Part shown: piece by piece, positions 8,259 through 17,109 of the stretch
Numbering within the stretch: the stretch's first letter is position 1
Layout of the letters: each line of letters begins with the position of its first letter
NCBI RefSeq assembly: GCF_004216915.1
Contig: NZ_SGXD01000005.1
Span: 1 to 64,000 of the forward strand
Direction: 5' to 3'
Origin: Motilibacter rhizosphaerae
GTDB taxonomy: Bacteria; Actinomycetota; Actinomycetes; Motilibacterales; Motilibacteraceae
DNA length: 64,000 nucleotides
Position numbers and translations under genes: made by a program
The notes under the pieces: generated by a model
Seen by the model: only the letters and a program-made list of their open reading frames with translations
What the model was told of the DNA's origin: nothing
The model's database searches: none

Positions 8259-9566
8259 ATGCGCAGGACCGCTCGCATCGGGATGGCCGCGATCACCACC
8301 GCCGCCGTCCTGACCGGAACCGCCACAGCCCAGGCCGCGGGCCTGGCCGCCCAGGACGGTGCCCGTCCGAGCGGCCACCCCGTCAACGTGTTCGGGCAGG
8401 CGGGCTACTCGAACAAGGCGGTGAACGCCAAGATCGAGGCAGCGTGGGACCAGCTCTTCCACGGCGCCCCCGGCACGGCGCCCGACTACTACGACGGCCA
8501 GTCCATCTACTACCAGGTCGCCCCCGACAAGGCCTACGTCACGGATGTGGCGAACCACGACGTGCGCACCGAGGGCATGGGCTACGCGATGATGATCGCC
8601 GTGCAGCTCGGCAAGAAGACCGAGTTCGACTCGCTGTGGAACTTCGCGAAGACCAACATGCAGCTGCAGAGCGGCCCGACGAAGTCCTTCTTCGCCTGGC
8701 ACACGCGCACGGACGGCACCATCATCGACCGCGGCATCGCCCCCGACGGCGACCAGTGGATCGCCGCGGCGCTCACCTTCGCCGCGGGCCGGTGGGGGAA
8801 CGGCTCGGGCATCTACAGCTACGGCTCCGAGGCGCGGCAGATCCTGCACGCCATGTGGCACAACGCCGACAGCGGCGGCGTCAACATGTACGACGCGAAG
8901 ACCTACCTCCCGACGTTCTCCCCGCCCGGCGTCACCAACTTCAGCGACGCGTCGTACGCCCTGCCCGCCTTCTACCGCGTCTTCGCCAAGGCCGACCCTG
9001 CTGACAAGCAGCAGTGGGACAACGCGGTGACCGCAGGCGAGAAGCTGCTGCAGACGGCGCACAACCCGACCACCGGGCTCTCGCCGTGCTACTCGAACTT
9101 CGACGGGTCGCCGCACCTCGCGCCGTGGGAGTCGCCGACCAACCCGGAGACGTACTCCATCACCTTCCAGGAGGACGCCTGGCGGGTCATCGCGAACGCC
9201 AACCTCGACGCGTCGTGGTGGGGAGTCCAGCCGTGGCAGACGCAGTTCTCCAACACCCTGGAGGACTTCTTCGTCGGCCAGGGCGTCTCGACCTACGTCA
9301 GCCGCTACCAGCTGGACGGCACGCCGCTCAAGGGCGGCCAGAACACCTACGAGCCCGCGCACGCCGAGGGCCTCGTGGCGATGAACTCCACCTCGGCGAT
9401 CACGGCGACCGGCGACCAGCGGCTCGACTTCGTCCGTGACTTCTGGAACACCCCCGTGCCCTCCGGCCGGGCGCGCTACTACGACGGCATGCTCTACCTG
9501 CTGGGCCTGCTGTACGACAGCGGCCAGTTCCGCATGTACGGGACGGGCGCCGCCGTCAGGGGCTGA
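8259..9566 (+). CDS. Secreted glycoside hydrolase family 8 (Rex-like oligoxylanase/endoglucanase)
   Basis: This 435-residue exported enzyme has a signal peptide ending near TAQAAG (residue 28). The GH8 (alpha/alpha)6 barrel is recognised by RTEGMGYAMMIAVQL (general acid Glu105), GIAPDGDQW (around Asp163) and FSDASYALPAFY (candidate base Asp230). These resemble reducing-end xylose-releasing exo-oligoxylanase more than the BcsZ or chitosanase branches; substrate remains inference. An AGAGGAG site precedes ATG 8259. A palindromic operator-like site lies upstream and a strong hairpin downstream, so it is probably a single-gene unit induced by plant-polymer fragments. Confidence 0.9.
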   Translation: MRRTARIGMAAITTAAVLTGTATAQAAGLAAQDGARPSGHPVNVFGQAGYSNKAVNAKIEAAWDQLFHGAPGTAPDYYDGQSIYYQVAPDKAYVTDVANHDVRTEGMGYAMMIAVQLGKKTEFDSLWNFAKTNMQLQSGPTKSFFAWHTRTDGTIIDRGIAPDGDQWIAAALTFAAGRWGNGSGIYSYGSEARQILHAMWHNADSGGVNMYDAKTYLPTFSPPGVTNFSDASYALPAFYRVFAKADPADKQQWDNAVTAGEKLLQTAHNPTTGLSPCYSNFDGSPHLAPWESPTNPETYSITFQEDAWRVIANANLDASWWGVQPWQTQFSNTLEDFFVGQGVSTYVSRYQLDGTPLKGGQNTYEPAHAEGLVAMNSTSAITATGDQRLDFVRDFWNTPVPSGRARYYDGMLYLLGLLYDSGQFRMYGTGAAVRG

Positions 9567-9583
9567 CCGCACTGCGCGTCCGC

Positions 9584-9619
9584 ACGAGGGGGAGGGAGCC
9601 GCGGCTCCCTCCCCCTCGT
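9584..9619 (+). terminator. Strong GC-rich hairpin terminator after the GH8 gene
   Basis: A near-perfect palindrome has 17-base arms (ACGAGGGGGAGGGAGCC and its complement) around a 2-base GC loop. It begins 17 bases after the glycosidase stop. There is no downstream T-run, as is usual for actinobacterial hairpin terminators. It separates the GH8 unit from the RidA gene. Confidence 0.75.
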
Positions 9620-9678
9620 CGTGCGCGCCGCAAGTCCGTCCCAAGCCCTTCCCAAGTGCCGCGGGCGAAGGTCGAGCC

Positions 9679-10092
9679 ATGACCCACACCGCGCACGACA
9701 CCACCGTCCACATCAACCCGACCACGTGGAACGCCGGCTTCCACTACGACCAGGCGCAGCTGCGCCGCGCCCCGGAGATGCTGCTCACCCTGGCCGGCCA
9801 GGGACCGGTCGACGCTTCCGGGCAGCTGCTGCACCCCGGTGAGGTCGCGCCGCAGCTCGCCGCCGCCTTCGCCAACGTCGAGGAGCTGCTGGCCGCCGGC
9901 GGCATGGGGCTGCGCGACGTGCTCCGGATGACCGTCTTCACGACCGACGTCGACGGGACCCTGGCGGCGTACGGCGCGATCGTCTCCCGGCTGGCCGCGG
10001 CGGGCGCCACTCCGCCGGCGACGCTCGTCGGCGTCACCCGCCTGGCGATCCCGGGGATGACGGTCGAGATCGAGGTGACCGCCGGGCGCTGA
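9679..10092 (+). CDS. RidA family protein
   Basis: This 137-residue protein has the YjgF/YER057c/UK114 fold: LTLAGQGPVDASGQL, then AFANVEELLAAGG, LRDVLRMTVFTTDVD and a C-terminal GMTVEIEVTA strand. RidA enzymes hydrolyse reactive enamines/imines. The arginine that normally stands in the PxRSxV stretch appears to be replaced here (PPATLVGV), so classical imine deaminase activity is doubtful and a divergent Rid subgroup is likelier. ATG 9679 is about 60 bases after the upstream terminator. It converges with the YCII gene. Confidence 0.8.
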   Translation: MTHTAHDTTVHINPTTWNAGFHYDQAQLRRAPEMLLTLAGQGPVDASGQLLHPGEVAPQLAAAFANVEELLAAGGMGLRDVLRMTVFTTDVDGTLAAYGAIVSRLAAAGATPPATLVGVTRLAIPGMTVEIEVTAGR

Positions 10093-10096
10093 CGGC

Positions 10097-10486
10097 CTAG
10101 CGCTCGCGGGTGCTCGCGCCGCTGGCCCGCTGGACCGGGCCACCGCTGTGCACCGGTCGCACCTCGACGCCGCCCCCCTCGCGCAGCACCGGGTTGGTGC
10201 CGGCGATGGCCAGGGCGGCGTCGAGGTCGGGGGCCTCGATGACGTAGAAGCCGGCGACGATCTCACCAGCGTCGACGAAGGGGCCCTCGGTGACCGAGCC
10301 GGGTCGCAGCGACCTCGCCATGTCACGAGGGGTCAGCGCGTACGCCAGGACCATCGAGTCCGCCGCCCTCAGCTCGTCGGCGTGGTCGTCGCAGGACGCC
10401 GTGTCGGCCGCGGTGGCCGTAGGGGAGTGGGCGGAGTCCCCGGCGTAGATCAGCACGGCGTACTCGGGCACGGGAACCTCTTCCAC
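10097..10486 (-). CDS. YCII-related (DGPF domain) protein
   Basis: This small cytosolic protein of about 129 residues has the alpha/beta ferredoxin-like YCII fold. The signature is YAVLIYAGD near the start, then TEGPFVDAGEIVAGFYVIEAPDLD, the variant of the DGPF motif, and a C-terminal VEVRPV strand. Such proteins often accompany ECF sigma factors of the SigJ/ECF41 type, but none is adjacent. GTG 10471 (VPEYAV) is as plausible as ATG 10486. Its stop is five bases from the RidA stop, on the opposite strand. Confidence 0.85.
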   Translation of the reverse strand: MEEVPVPEYAVLIYAGDSAHSPTATAADTASCDDHADELRAADSMVLAYALTPRDMARSLRPGSVTEGPFVDAGEIVAGFYVIEAPDLDAALAIAGTNPVLREGGGVEVRPVHSGGPVQRASGASTRER

Positions 10487-10539
10487 GGTGCGAACCTCGG
10501 TAGGTCAGTCCTACCGCACGCGAACGGCCCTGCGCGAGG

Positions 10540-11253
10540 TCACCAGGGGACCTCCGTGCCGTCCCAGGAGAAGAAGCCGCCGGTGGGCCCGTCCTCCGGC
10601 AGGCGCGCGAGCCGGACGACGGCTGCGGCTGCTTCGGCGGGGTCGCCGCCGCTGCGGGCGGCGGCGGCGTTGAGCCCCGTGGCGCGGAGCCCCGGGGCCA
10701 GCGCGTTGACCTTGATGCCGTCGTCGGCGAGGGCCTGCGCGTAGAGCACGGTGAGGGCGTTGAGCGCCGTCTTCGACGACCGGTACGCCGCGGCCCAGGC
10801 GCCGCGGCCGTGGTCGAACTGCGGGTTGGGCCCGGTGCTCCACGCGATCGACCCGGTGCCGCTGGAGACGTTGACGATGCGCGCTGCAGGGGAGCGGAGG
10901 AGTGCTGGCAGGAAGGCGTTCGTCGCCGCGACGACGCCGAAGACGTTGGTCTCGTAGGTCCTCCTGAAGACGTCGATGCCCGTGGCCGTCAGCGGTCCGT
11001 CCTCCAGGGACACGCCCGCGTTGTTGACGAGGGCGTCGAGGTGCGGGACGCGCTCCGCTGCTGCGGCGATGCTCGCCGCGTCCGTGACGTCGAGAGCGAG
11101 GACGGTGCCGCCGACCTCAGCGGCAGCCGATGCGCCGCGATCCGGGTCCCGGGCGCCGACGAGCACCGTGGCGCCGGTGGCCGTGAGCTGCCGGGCGGTC
11201 TCGAGTCCGATGCCGCTGGTCGCGCCGGTGATGAGTACGGTGAAGGAGTCCAT
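10540..11253 (-). CDS. Short-chain dehydrogenase/reductase (SDR)
   Basis: This 237-residue classical SDR has TGATSGIG (NAD(P)-binding, ~10-17), NNAGVS, INVSSG-type catalytic Ser in VNVSSGTGS, and YRSSK active-site Tyr/Lys. It ends in GTEVPW, similar to the SDR at 45481-46218 (GIQPW), so the two look like paralogues. It is divergent from an XRE-family regulator with 65 bases between starts, which suggests that regulator controls it. The substrate is unknown. Confidence 0.9.
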   Translation of the reverse strand: MDSFTVLITGATSGIGLETARQLTATGATVLVGARDPDRGASAAAEVGGTVLALDVTDAASIAAAAERVPHLDALVNNAGVSLEDGPLTATGIDVFRRTYETNVFGVVAATNAFLPALLRSPAARIVNVSSGTGSIAWSTGPNPQFDHGRGAWAAAYRSSKTALNALTVLYAQALADDGIKVNALAPGLRATGLNAAAARSGGDPAEAAAAVVRLARLPEDGPTGGFFSWDGTEVPW

Positions 11254-11318
11254 GGGCCGAGCCTGCGCGGCGCGCGAGGCGCGAACCAGGCCCGAGGCGT
11301 ACCACCCAGGAGGTGCCC

Positions 11319-12128
11319 GTGCCCGGCACGGCCGTCCCGGCGCCGGTGTGGCGCCGCGAGCTCGCCCGCTTCCTGCGCGAGCGGCGCGCACGCGTGCGGC
11401 CGCCGCAGGGGGAGGGCCGCCGGCGTACGCCCGGGCTGCGGCGCGAGGAGGTCGCGGACGGCGCCCGGATGTCCGTCGAGTACTACGCCCGCCTCGAGCA
11501 GGGGCGTGGCGCGCGCCCGTCGCCGCGGATCCTCGACGGGCTCGCCCGCGCCCTCCAGCTCGACGAGGCCGAGCGCCAGCGGCTGTTCGCCCTCGCGCAC
11601 TCGGTGGCCCCGGTGCCGGACCGCGTGCCGAGCGAGGTGCGGCCGCACGTCGCCGCGCTGCTCCACCGGCTGCCGGGCACCGCCGCCTTCGTGACGTCAG
11701 CGGCGTACGACGTCGTGGCGAGCAACGCGCCGGCACGGGCGCTGCTGGGCCTCACCGACGAGCGCGCGAACCTCGCGCGGCGCCACTTCCTCGAGGGCCG
11801 GCACTGGAGCACGGCGAGCGTGGAGTTCGGCGAGGTGGCCGTCGCACGGCTGCGGGCCGCGGCCACCCGCTATCCCGCCGACCCGGAGCTCGCGGCGCTG
11901 GTCCAGGAGCTCGCCCAGGGCAGTACGCCCTTCCGCCGGCTGTGGGCCAGCGACCCGGCGCGGCTTCCCGGGCACCGCACCAAGCAGGTCGACCATCCCG
12001 TCCTCGGGCGGCTCACCGTCGACTGCGACGTCCTGCTGGTGCCCGAGGACGACCAGCAGGTCGTCATGGTCACCGCCGCCCCCGGCTCGGCGGAGGAGCG
12101 CTCCCTGCGCAGCCTCGCCCTCCGCTGA
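11319..12128 (+). CDS. XRE-family regulator with MmyB-like ligand-binding domain
   Basis: This 269-residue DNA-binding regulator has an N-terminal helix-turn-helix (RTPGLRREEVADGARMSVEYYARLEQGRG, ~residues 30-58). The C-terminal domain is of the MmyB type (from about residue 100, including HFLEGRHWSTASVEF and KQVDHPVLGRLTVDCDVLLV), a PAS-like fold that binds small lipophilic ligands in known members. GTG 11319 was chosen over GTG 11313 because AGGAGG sits at 11309-11313, correctly spaced. It is divergent from the SDR and upstream of the NmrA-like reductase, its likely targets. Confidence 0.9.
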   Translation: MPGTAVPAPVWRRELARFLRERRARVRPPQGEGRRRTPGLRREEVADGARMSVEYYARLEQGRGARPSPRILDGLARALQLDEAERQRLFALAHSVAPVPDRVPSEVRPHVAALLHRLPGTAAFVTSAAYDVVASNAPARALLGLTDERANLARRHFLEGRHWSTASVEFGEVAVARLRAAATRYPADPELAALVQELAQGSTPFRRLWASDPARLPGHRTKQVDHPVLGRLTVDCDVLLVPEDDQQVVMVTAAPGSAEERSLRSLALR

Positions 12129-12160
12129 CCGCCCCCACCTCTCTCGACCAGGAGCCCCGC

Positions 12161-13018
12161 ATGGCGCACGCCCCCTCGATCGCTGTCACCGGCGCGACCG
12201 GCCGGCTCGGCGGCCGGGTCGCCCGGCGCCTCGAAGCCGCTGGTGCGCAGCAGCTCCTCCTCGTCCGTGACCCCTCGCGCGCGCCGAAGCTGTCCGGCGC
12301 GGAGGTCGCGGAGGCGTCGTTCTCCGACCCCGCCGCGGTGACCGCAGCCCTCGAGGGCGTGCCCACGGTGCTCATGGTCTCGGCGTCCGAGGACCGCGAA
12401 CGCCTGGCGCAGCACACCACCTTCGTCGATGCTGCAGCCGCCGCCGGCGTCGAGCACCTGGTCTACATCTCGTTCTACGGCGCTGCGGAGGACTGCACCT
12501 TCACGCTCGGGCGCGACCACTGGGCGACCGAGCAGCACATCCGCGCGTCCGGTACGCGTCACACCTTCTTGCGCGACAACCTCTACGCCGACTTCATGCC
12601 GGCGCTGCTCGGCGACGACGGCGTCATCCGCGGCCCTGCGGGCGACGGTCGGGTGTCCGCCGTCGCGGTGGACGACATCGCCGACGCCGCAGCCGCTGTC
12701 CTCCTCGACCCCCGTGCCCATGCCGACGCGACGTACTCGCTGACGGGGCCGGAGGCGCTGAGCCTCGCCGAGGTCGCCGAGGTGCTCACCGCCCAGCTCG
12801 GCCGTCCCGCGCGCTACCAGCCCGAGACCCTCGAGGAGGCGTACGCGTCGCGAGCCTCCTACGGCGCGCCGGACTGGCAGGTGGACGCCTGGGTGTCGAC
12901 GTACACCGCGATCGCGAACGGGGAGGTGGCCGGCGTCACCGACGACGTCCCCCGGCTCACCGGGCACGCGGCGACCTCGCTCGCCGAGCTGCTGGCCCGG
13001 GGCGGATCGGCGTACTGA
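12161..13018 (+). CDS. NmrA-like NAD(P)H-binding protein (atypical SDR)
   Basis: This 285-residue protein begins with the dinucleotide-binding GATGRLGGRVARRL, then VEHLVYISFYGA, TFLRDNLYADFMP and VAVDDIADAAAAVLLD. That is the NmrA/QOR2-like extended SDR pattern; members act as NADPH-quinone reductases or redox sensors. An AGGAG site precedes ATG 12161. It starts 32 bases after the XRE regulator and is probably in its operon. Confidence 0.85.
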   Translation: MAHAPSIAVTGATGRLGGRVARRLEAAGAQQLLLVRDPSRAPKLSGAEVAEASFSDPAAVTAALEGVPTVLMVSASEDRERLAQHTTFVDAAAAAGVEHLVYISFYGAAEDCTFTLGRDHWATEQHIRASGTRHTFLRDNLYADFMPALLGDDGVIRGPAGDGRVSAVAVDDIADAAAAVLLDPRAHADATYSLTGPEALSLAEVAEVLTAQLGRPARYQPETLEEAYASRASYGAPDWQVDAWVSTYTAIANGEVAGVTDDVPRLTGHAATSLAELLARGGSAY

Positions 13019-13056
13019 CCGGTCGTCTGCGGCGCGAGGCGTGGTAGGAAGCCGGA

Positions 13057-13818
13057 GTGGACGAGACCCTGCCGTTCGTCGACCTCCTGCAGCTGATGGA
13101 CGAGCGTTCCGCCGCCTTCCGCGAGGCCGTCGGCGCGGCGCCCGACCTCGGCGTGCCCGTGCCGACGTGCCCCGGATGGTCGCTCGCGGACCTGGTGCAG
13201 CACCTCTGCGAGGGGCGCCGCAGGTGGGCCGCGACCGTCGCCGCCGGCCCCGCCGTCGCTCCTCCCGCGCTGCCCGACCCCGTGGTGCCGCAGGGGCGCG
13301 AGGCCCTCCTGTCCTGGTTCACCACGTCGACCGAGGACCTGCTGGACGCGCTGCGCGACGCCGGACCAGACCGCGGGTGCTGGACCTGGTGGGGGACCTC
13401 GCAGTCGCCGCCGACCGCTGGCGCCGTCGCCCGGCACCAGCTCCAGCAGGTCGCCGTGCACACCTACGACGCCCAGGTCGCGGTGGGGATGCCGCGAACG
13501 CTGCCGGAGGAGGTCGCACTGGACGGCGTCGACGAGTTCCTCAGCACGTGCGTCGCGACGACCACGCCCTGGCCGCACGACGCCGCGGTGCTCGACTACC
13601 ACGCCGTCGAGGGCCGTTCCTGGCGGACCGCCTTCTCCGCCGACGGCGCGCGGACCAGCCGGCTGGCCCCAGGGGCCCCGCCGGCCGACGCCTCCGTCGA
13701 AGGGACGGCGCACGAGCTGGTGATGCTCTGCTACGGCCGCATATCGGCGGACGCGCTCCGGCTCGAGGGCGACGGGCGCGTCCTCCAGCAGCTGATCGAG
13801 TGGGAACCCGACGACTAG
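13057..13818 (+). CDS. Maleylpyruvate isomerase/TIGR03083 family protein (mycothiol-type)
   Basis: This 253-residue DinB-like helical protein carries the family signature PTCPGWSLADLVQHL at about 46-60 (metal-ligand His in QHL) and VAVHTYDAQVA near 131-141 (second His/Asp set). These enzymes use mycothiol as cofactor, which fits an actinobacterium. The C-terminal ~80 residues form the MDMPI_C-like domain, ending with ISADALRLEGDGRVLQQLI. GTG 13057 is the start. The exact reaction cannot be told from sequence. Confidence 0.85.
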   Translation: MDETLPFVDLLQLMDERSAAFREAVGAAPDLGVPVPTCPGWSLADLVQHLCEGRRRWAATVAAGPAVAPPALPDPVVPQGREALLSWFTTSTEDLLDALRDAGPDRGCWTWWGTSQSPPTAGAVARHQLQQVAVHTYDAQVAVGMPRTLPEEVALDGVDEFLSTCVATTTPWPHDAAVLDYHAVEGRSWRTAFSADGARTSRLAPGAPPADASVEGTAHELVMLCYGRISADALRLEGDGRVLQQLIEWEPDD

Positions 13819-13827
13819 GCGCGGCGG

Positions 13828-14427
13828 CTACCCCACGGCGATCCGCGCAGCGAGCGCGAGCATCGCCGCGGCCGACACCACCGCGGTCGCCACGCGCACG
13901 CGGACTCCTGTGACGACCGCTGCCAGCGCCGCACCGGCACCCGCGAGGAGCGCCTGCCAGCTCGCGGAGGCCACGCCTGCGGCGACGACGAACGCGGCAC
14001 CGTCCGCCACCCCCGCCTCCGCCCGCGACTGCATGCCCAGCGCCACCGCCGCGAACGACATGACCGTCGCCGGGTTGGCGAGCGTGGTGGCGAGGAGCAC
14101 CGCGTACGCGCGCGCCGGGCGCCCGACCGGGCGCACACCCCGGTCCGCGCGGGGCGTGCGGAGCGCGGACCGCAGGACGCCGAGGGCGAGCAGGACGAGC
14201 ACCGCCACCGAGGCCCAGGCGAGCGGGCGGGCCACGACGGCGAGCGAGCGGGCCAGGGGAGCGCCGCCCAGGACGGCGACCGCGGCGTACGCGGTGTCGG
14301 CGGTCGCGACGCCGAGCCCGGCGGCCAGGCCGGCCCGCCACGAGGTGCGCGCCGAGAGCGCCACGACGTACGCGCCGACCGCTCCCAGCGGCACGGCCAC
14401 GGCGTAGCCCGCGAGCAGGCCCGCCAT
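13828..14427 (-). CDS. LysE/RhtB-type transporter
   Basis: This 199-residue inner-membrane protein has about six hydrophobic helices. The N-terminal GYAVAVPLGAVGAYVV and ATTLANPATVMSFAAV segments match the LysE-family exporter signatures (the latter to the NPK/NP motif). LysE proteins export amino acids or related metabolites. ATG 14427 was chosen because upstream codons are low-quality, Arg/Pro-rich sequence. It converges with the maleylpyruvate isomerase-like gene, 9 bases between stops. Confidence 0.85.
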   Translation of the reverse strand: MAGLLAGYAVAVPLGAVGAYVVALSARTSWRAGLAAGLGVATADTAYAAVAVLGGAPLARSLAVVARPLAWASVAVLVLLALGVLRSALRTPRADRGVRPVGRPARAYAVLLATTLANPATVMSFAAVALGMQSRAEAGVADGAAFVVAAGVASASWQALLAGAGAALAAVVTGVRVRVATAVVSAAAMLALAARIAVG

Positions 14428-14669
14428 GGCGCTGCTGCCGGCGCTCACGGTCGTCGCGGGTCGCACCTCCGGCGGGTGCCCGTCTGCTGCGTCGACGCGG
14501 GCGCGTCGACGGGCAGCGGGTGCAGCGGGTGCGCGGTCATGCGGACAGGGTGCGGTGCGGGGGCGGGTACCGGCAACCGGGTTCTTCCCGACACCGGGCC
14601 GGTCGAGCAGCCTGGAGATGAGCACGCGTGCTCAGGTGGACCCTCGGGCTCGCGGTCGAGAGTGGGGTC

Positions 14670-14819
14670 ATGGCCGAACACCAGCACCTGCCCCGCCTGC
14701 CCCAGCTGCCGCCGGAGGACCAGCCTCCCGCGCCCTGCCCGTTGCCGCAGGGGTGGGCGGCGCTGGCGCGGGCGGCGGGCCGCCCGACGGACGCGCCAGC
14801 CGGGTGGTGGCGCGCCTAG
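14670..14819 (+). CDS. Small proline-rich hypothetical protein
   Basis: This possible 49-residue protein (MAEHQHLPRLPQLPPEDQPP onward) has almost every third codon position G or C, the pattern of real genes here. It is Pro/Ala-rich and ends GWWRA. GAGAGTGGGG just upstream is a poor ribosome binding site. A longer frame from 14628 exists. No family is recognised. The region between it and the LysE start (14428-14669) shows nothing else I could support. Confidence 0.35.
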   Translation: MAEHQHLPRLPQLPPEDQPPAPCPLPQGWAALARAAGRPTDAPAGWWRA

Positions 14820-14873
14820 GGTGCTGGTGAGCGACGGACCCGTCGCGCCCAGCCGGCCCGAGGAGTGCAGCCC

Positions 14874-15851
14874 GTGCGCGCAGCGTGGTACGACCGCCAG
14901 GGAGAGCCCGCGGAGGTCCTGCAGGTCGGGGACCTGCCCGAGGCACCGGTGGGGCCCGGCGAGGTGCGCGTCGCCCTGACCCGTTCGGGGATCAGCCCCG
15001 GGGACGTGAAGAAGCGGCAGGCGTGGCTCGGCAGCACCATGGCGTACCCGCGGGTGGTGCCGCACAGCGACGGCGCCGGCACGGTCGTCGCGGTGGGGGA
15101 GGGCGTCGACAGGAGCAGGGTCGGTGAGCGCGTCTGGGTCTTCGGGGCCCAGTCGTACCGCGCGTTCGGCACGGCAGCCGAGAGCACCGTCGTCCCCGCC
15201 GACCGCGCCGTGGCCCTCCCCGACGGTGTCACCGACGAGATCGGCGCGTGCCTCGGCATCCCCGGGATCACCGCGCACCGCGCGGTCTTCGCCGATGGTC
15301 CCGTGGCGGGGCAGGTCGTCGTCGTGCAGGGCGTGCTCGGCAGCGTCGGGTCGTTGGCCGCAGCGCTGGCACGCCGGGCGGGAGCGACCGTCATCGGCAC
15401 CGTCGTGCGTTCCGCGGACGTCCCCCGCGTCGAGCCCGGTGCCGTCGACACGGTCGTGGCCCTCGACGCCGACCCGGCCGCCGCGATCCGCGCCGTGGCG
15501 CCGGACGGCGTGGACCGTGTCGTCGAAGTGGCCTTCTCCGCCAACGTCGAGCTCGACGCGCAGGTCCTGCGCAACGGCGGGGTGGTCGCGGCGTACGCGA
15601 GTCCCGACGGGACTCCCACCTTCCCGTTCTGGCCGATGCTGTTCGACAACCTCCTGATCCGGCTGCTGGGCAGCGACGACTTCCCCGAAGAGGCGCGCCG
15701 GCAGGCTGTCTCCGACCTGACGAGCGCAGCGGCGGAGGGGGCGCTCAGCATCCCGCTCGCGGAGGTCCTGCCGCTCGAGCAGATCGCGAGGGCCCACGAG
15801 CTGGTCGAGGGCGGCAGGGCGCACGGCCGCGTGCTGCTCGCCCTGTCCTGA
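14874..15851 (+). CDS. NADPH:quinone reductase-like zinc-free MDR oxidoreductase
   Basis: This 325-residue protein has an N-terminal GroES-like domain (GPGEVRVALTRSGISPGDVKKR) and a Rossmann domain whose nucleotide loop reads VQGVLGSVGSLAA, a variation of the usual GAAGGVG. There are no zinc-ligand cysteines, as in quinone oxidoreductases. The C-terminus has the family's GGRAHGRVLL. GTG 14874 follows GAGGAG with good spacing. It converges with the MFS gene. The likely reaction is NADPH-dependent reduction of quinones or enones. Confidence 0.9.
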   Translation: MRAAWYDRQGEPAEVLQVGDLPEAPVGPGEVRVALTRSGISPGDVKKRQAWLGSTMAYPRVVPHSDGAGTVVAVGEGVDRSRVGERVWVFGAQSYRAFGTAAESTVVPADRAVALPDGVTDEIGACLGIPGITAHRAVFADGPVAGQVVVVQGVLGSVGSLAAALARRAGATVIGTVVRSADVPRVEPGAVDTVVALDADPAAAIRAVAPDGVDRVVEVAFSANVELDAQVLRNGGVVAAYASPDGTPTFPFWPMLFDNLLIRLLGSDDFPEEARRQAVSDLTSAAAEGALSIPLAEVLPLEQIARAHELVEGGRAHGRVLLALS

Positions 15852-15876
15852 CCGTCCCGCCGACGGCTGCGGCGGT

Positions 15877-17109
15877 TCAGGGGGTGCGCGCCGGCTCGTC
15901 CCGGTGCAGCGCGCCGCTGACGACGAACGCCACCGCCATCAGCACGAGCACGAGCCACAGCGCGTCCAGCAGGCCGAACGCCTGGGACAGGGCGCCGACG
16001 ACCGGCGGACCGGCGAGGTTGGCGACGTAGCCGATGGAGGCGACGACGCTGACCCGGGCGGCGGGGTTCGGCCCGCTCTCCGCAGCAGCCGACATGCCGA
16101 GCGGGAAGCCCATCGAGACGCCGACCGCCCAGAGGACCGTGCCGATCAGGACGAGCCAGGCCGGGGCCGCGAGGATGAACAGCAGCATCCCGACGACGCC
16201 GGCAGCGGTGGTGGCGCGTACGGCGCGGACCCTCCCGACGCGGTCGACGAGCGGACCGCCGACGACGCGCGCGATGGTCTCGCCGGCGGCGAAGGCGACG
16301 AAGAACAGCGCAGCCACAGCCTCTCGCTGGTGGTGCTCGTCGCGCACGGCCAGCGTCAGCCAGTTGTTGGCCGAGCCCTCGCCGAGCTCCACGCCGAGCA
16401 TGACGAGGCCGATGAGGAGGAGCCGCAGGTCCGTCCAGCCGCTCGCCCAGGTGCGCAGGCGCTGTGCGAGCGGGAGTCGTTCTCCCGTCGCCTCAGCAGG
16501 AACCGCGTCCGGGACGGCCCGGGTGGCGATGCCGGCGGCCAGGGCGAGGAGCACCGCCTCGGCGAGGAACTGCGCCTGCAGCGACACTCCTAGCGCGGCG
16601 CACGCCGCTCCGGTCGCTGCGCCGACCACCGCACCGGCGGACCAGGCGGCGTGCATGAGCGGCATCAGCGTCGTGCCGTACGCGCGCTCCACCTCCGCAC
16701 CCTCGACGTTGATGGAGACGTCCAGGGCGCCGATGCCGAAGCCGACGGCGGCGAACCCCAGCACCACGAGGATGATCTCGTGCGCGATGCCTGCCCCTGC
16801 GCCGATGACCGCGAGGCCGAGCGCGACGAGGAGGAGCAGGCTGCGCAGCGCGCCGCGGCCGCCGAGCCGGGCGAGCAGGGTCGAGGCCGCACTGAGCCCG
16901 GTGATCGAGCCGACGGTGAAGGCGGAGAGGATGAGGCCGATCGCGGCGTCGCGGACGTGGAGGTCGGCGCGCAGGTCGGGCAGGCGCGGTCCCCACGTCG
17001 AGACGGTGATGCCCCCCAGGGCGAACGCCGCCGTCACCGCCCAACGCCAGCGGGCGAGGGAGGCCCTGTCAGCCGCCCTCGGGCTCGCCACGGTCTGGCC
17101 GGCGGTCAT
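15877..17109 (-). CDS. MFS transporter
   Basis: This 410-residue polytopic membrane protein has about 12 hydrophobic segments and a central cytoplasmic loop around residues 200-220. The conserved DVSINVEGAEVER and LMHAAWSAGAVVGA stretches are typical of the fucose-permease/YbjJ-like MFS branch. The start overlaps the end of the DeoR-type gene by four bases (ATGA at 17106-17109), so it is second in a two-gene operon. A sugar or sugar-alcohol substrate is a guess based on that regulator. Confidence 0.9.
   Translation of the reverse strand: MTAGQTVASPRAADRASLARWRWAVTAAFALGGITVSTWGPRLPDLRADLHVRDAAIGLILSAFTVGSITGLSAASTLLARLGGRGALRSLLLLVALGLAVIGAGAGIAHEIILVVLGFAAVGFGIGALDVSINVEGAEVERAYGTTLMPLMHAAWSAGAVVGAATGAACAALGVSLQAQFLAEAVLLALAAGIATRAVPDAVPAEATGERLPLAQRLRTWASGWTDLRLLLIGLVMLGVELGEGSANNWLTLAVRDEHHQREAVAALFFVAFAAGETIARVVGGPLVDRVGRVRAVRATTAAGVVGMLLFILAAPAWLVLIGTVLWAVGVSMGFPLGMSAAAESGPNPAARVSVVASIGYVANLAGPPVVGALSQAFGLLDALWLVLVLMAVAFVVSGALHRDEPARTP

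Noticed and set aside
14445-14540. A 31-codon minus-strand frame upstream of the LysE gene
   Set aside because: Weak third-position bias and no clear ribosome binding site; below what I can support.
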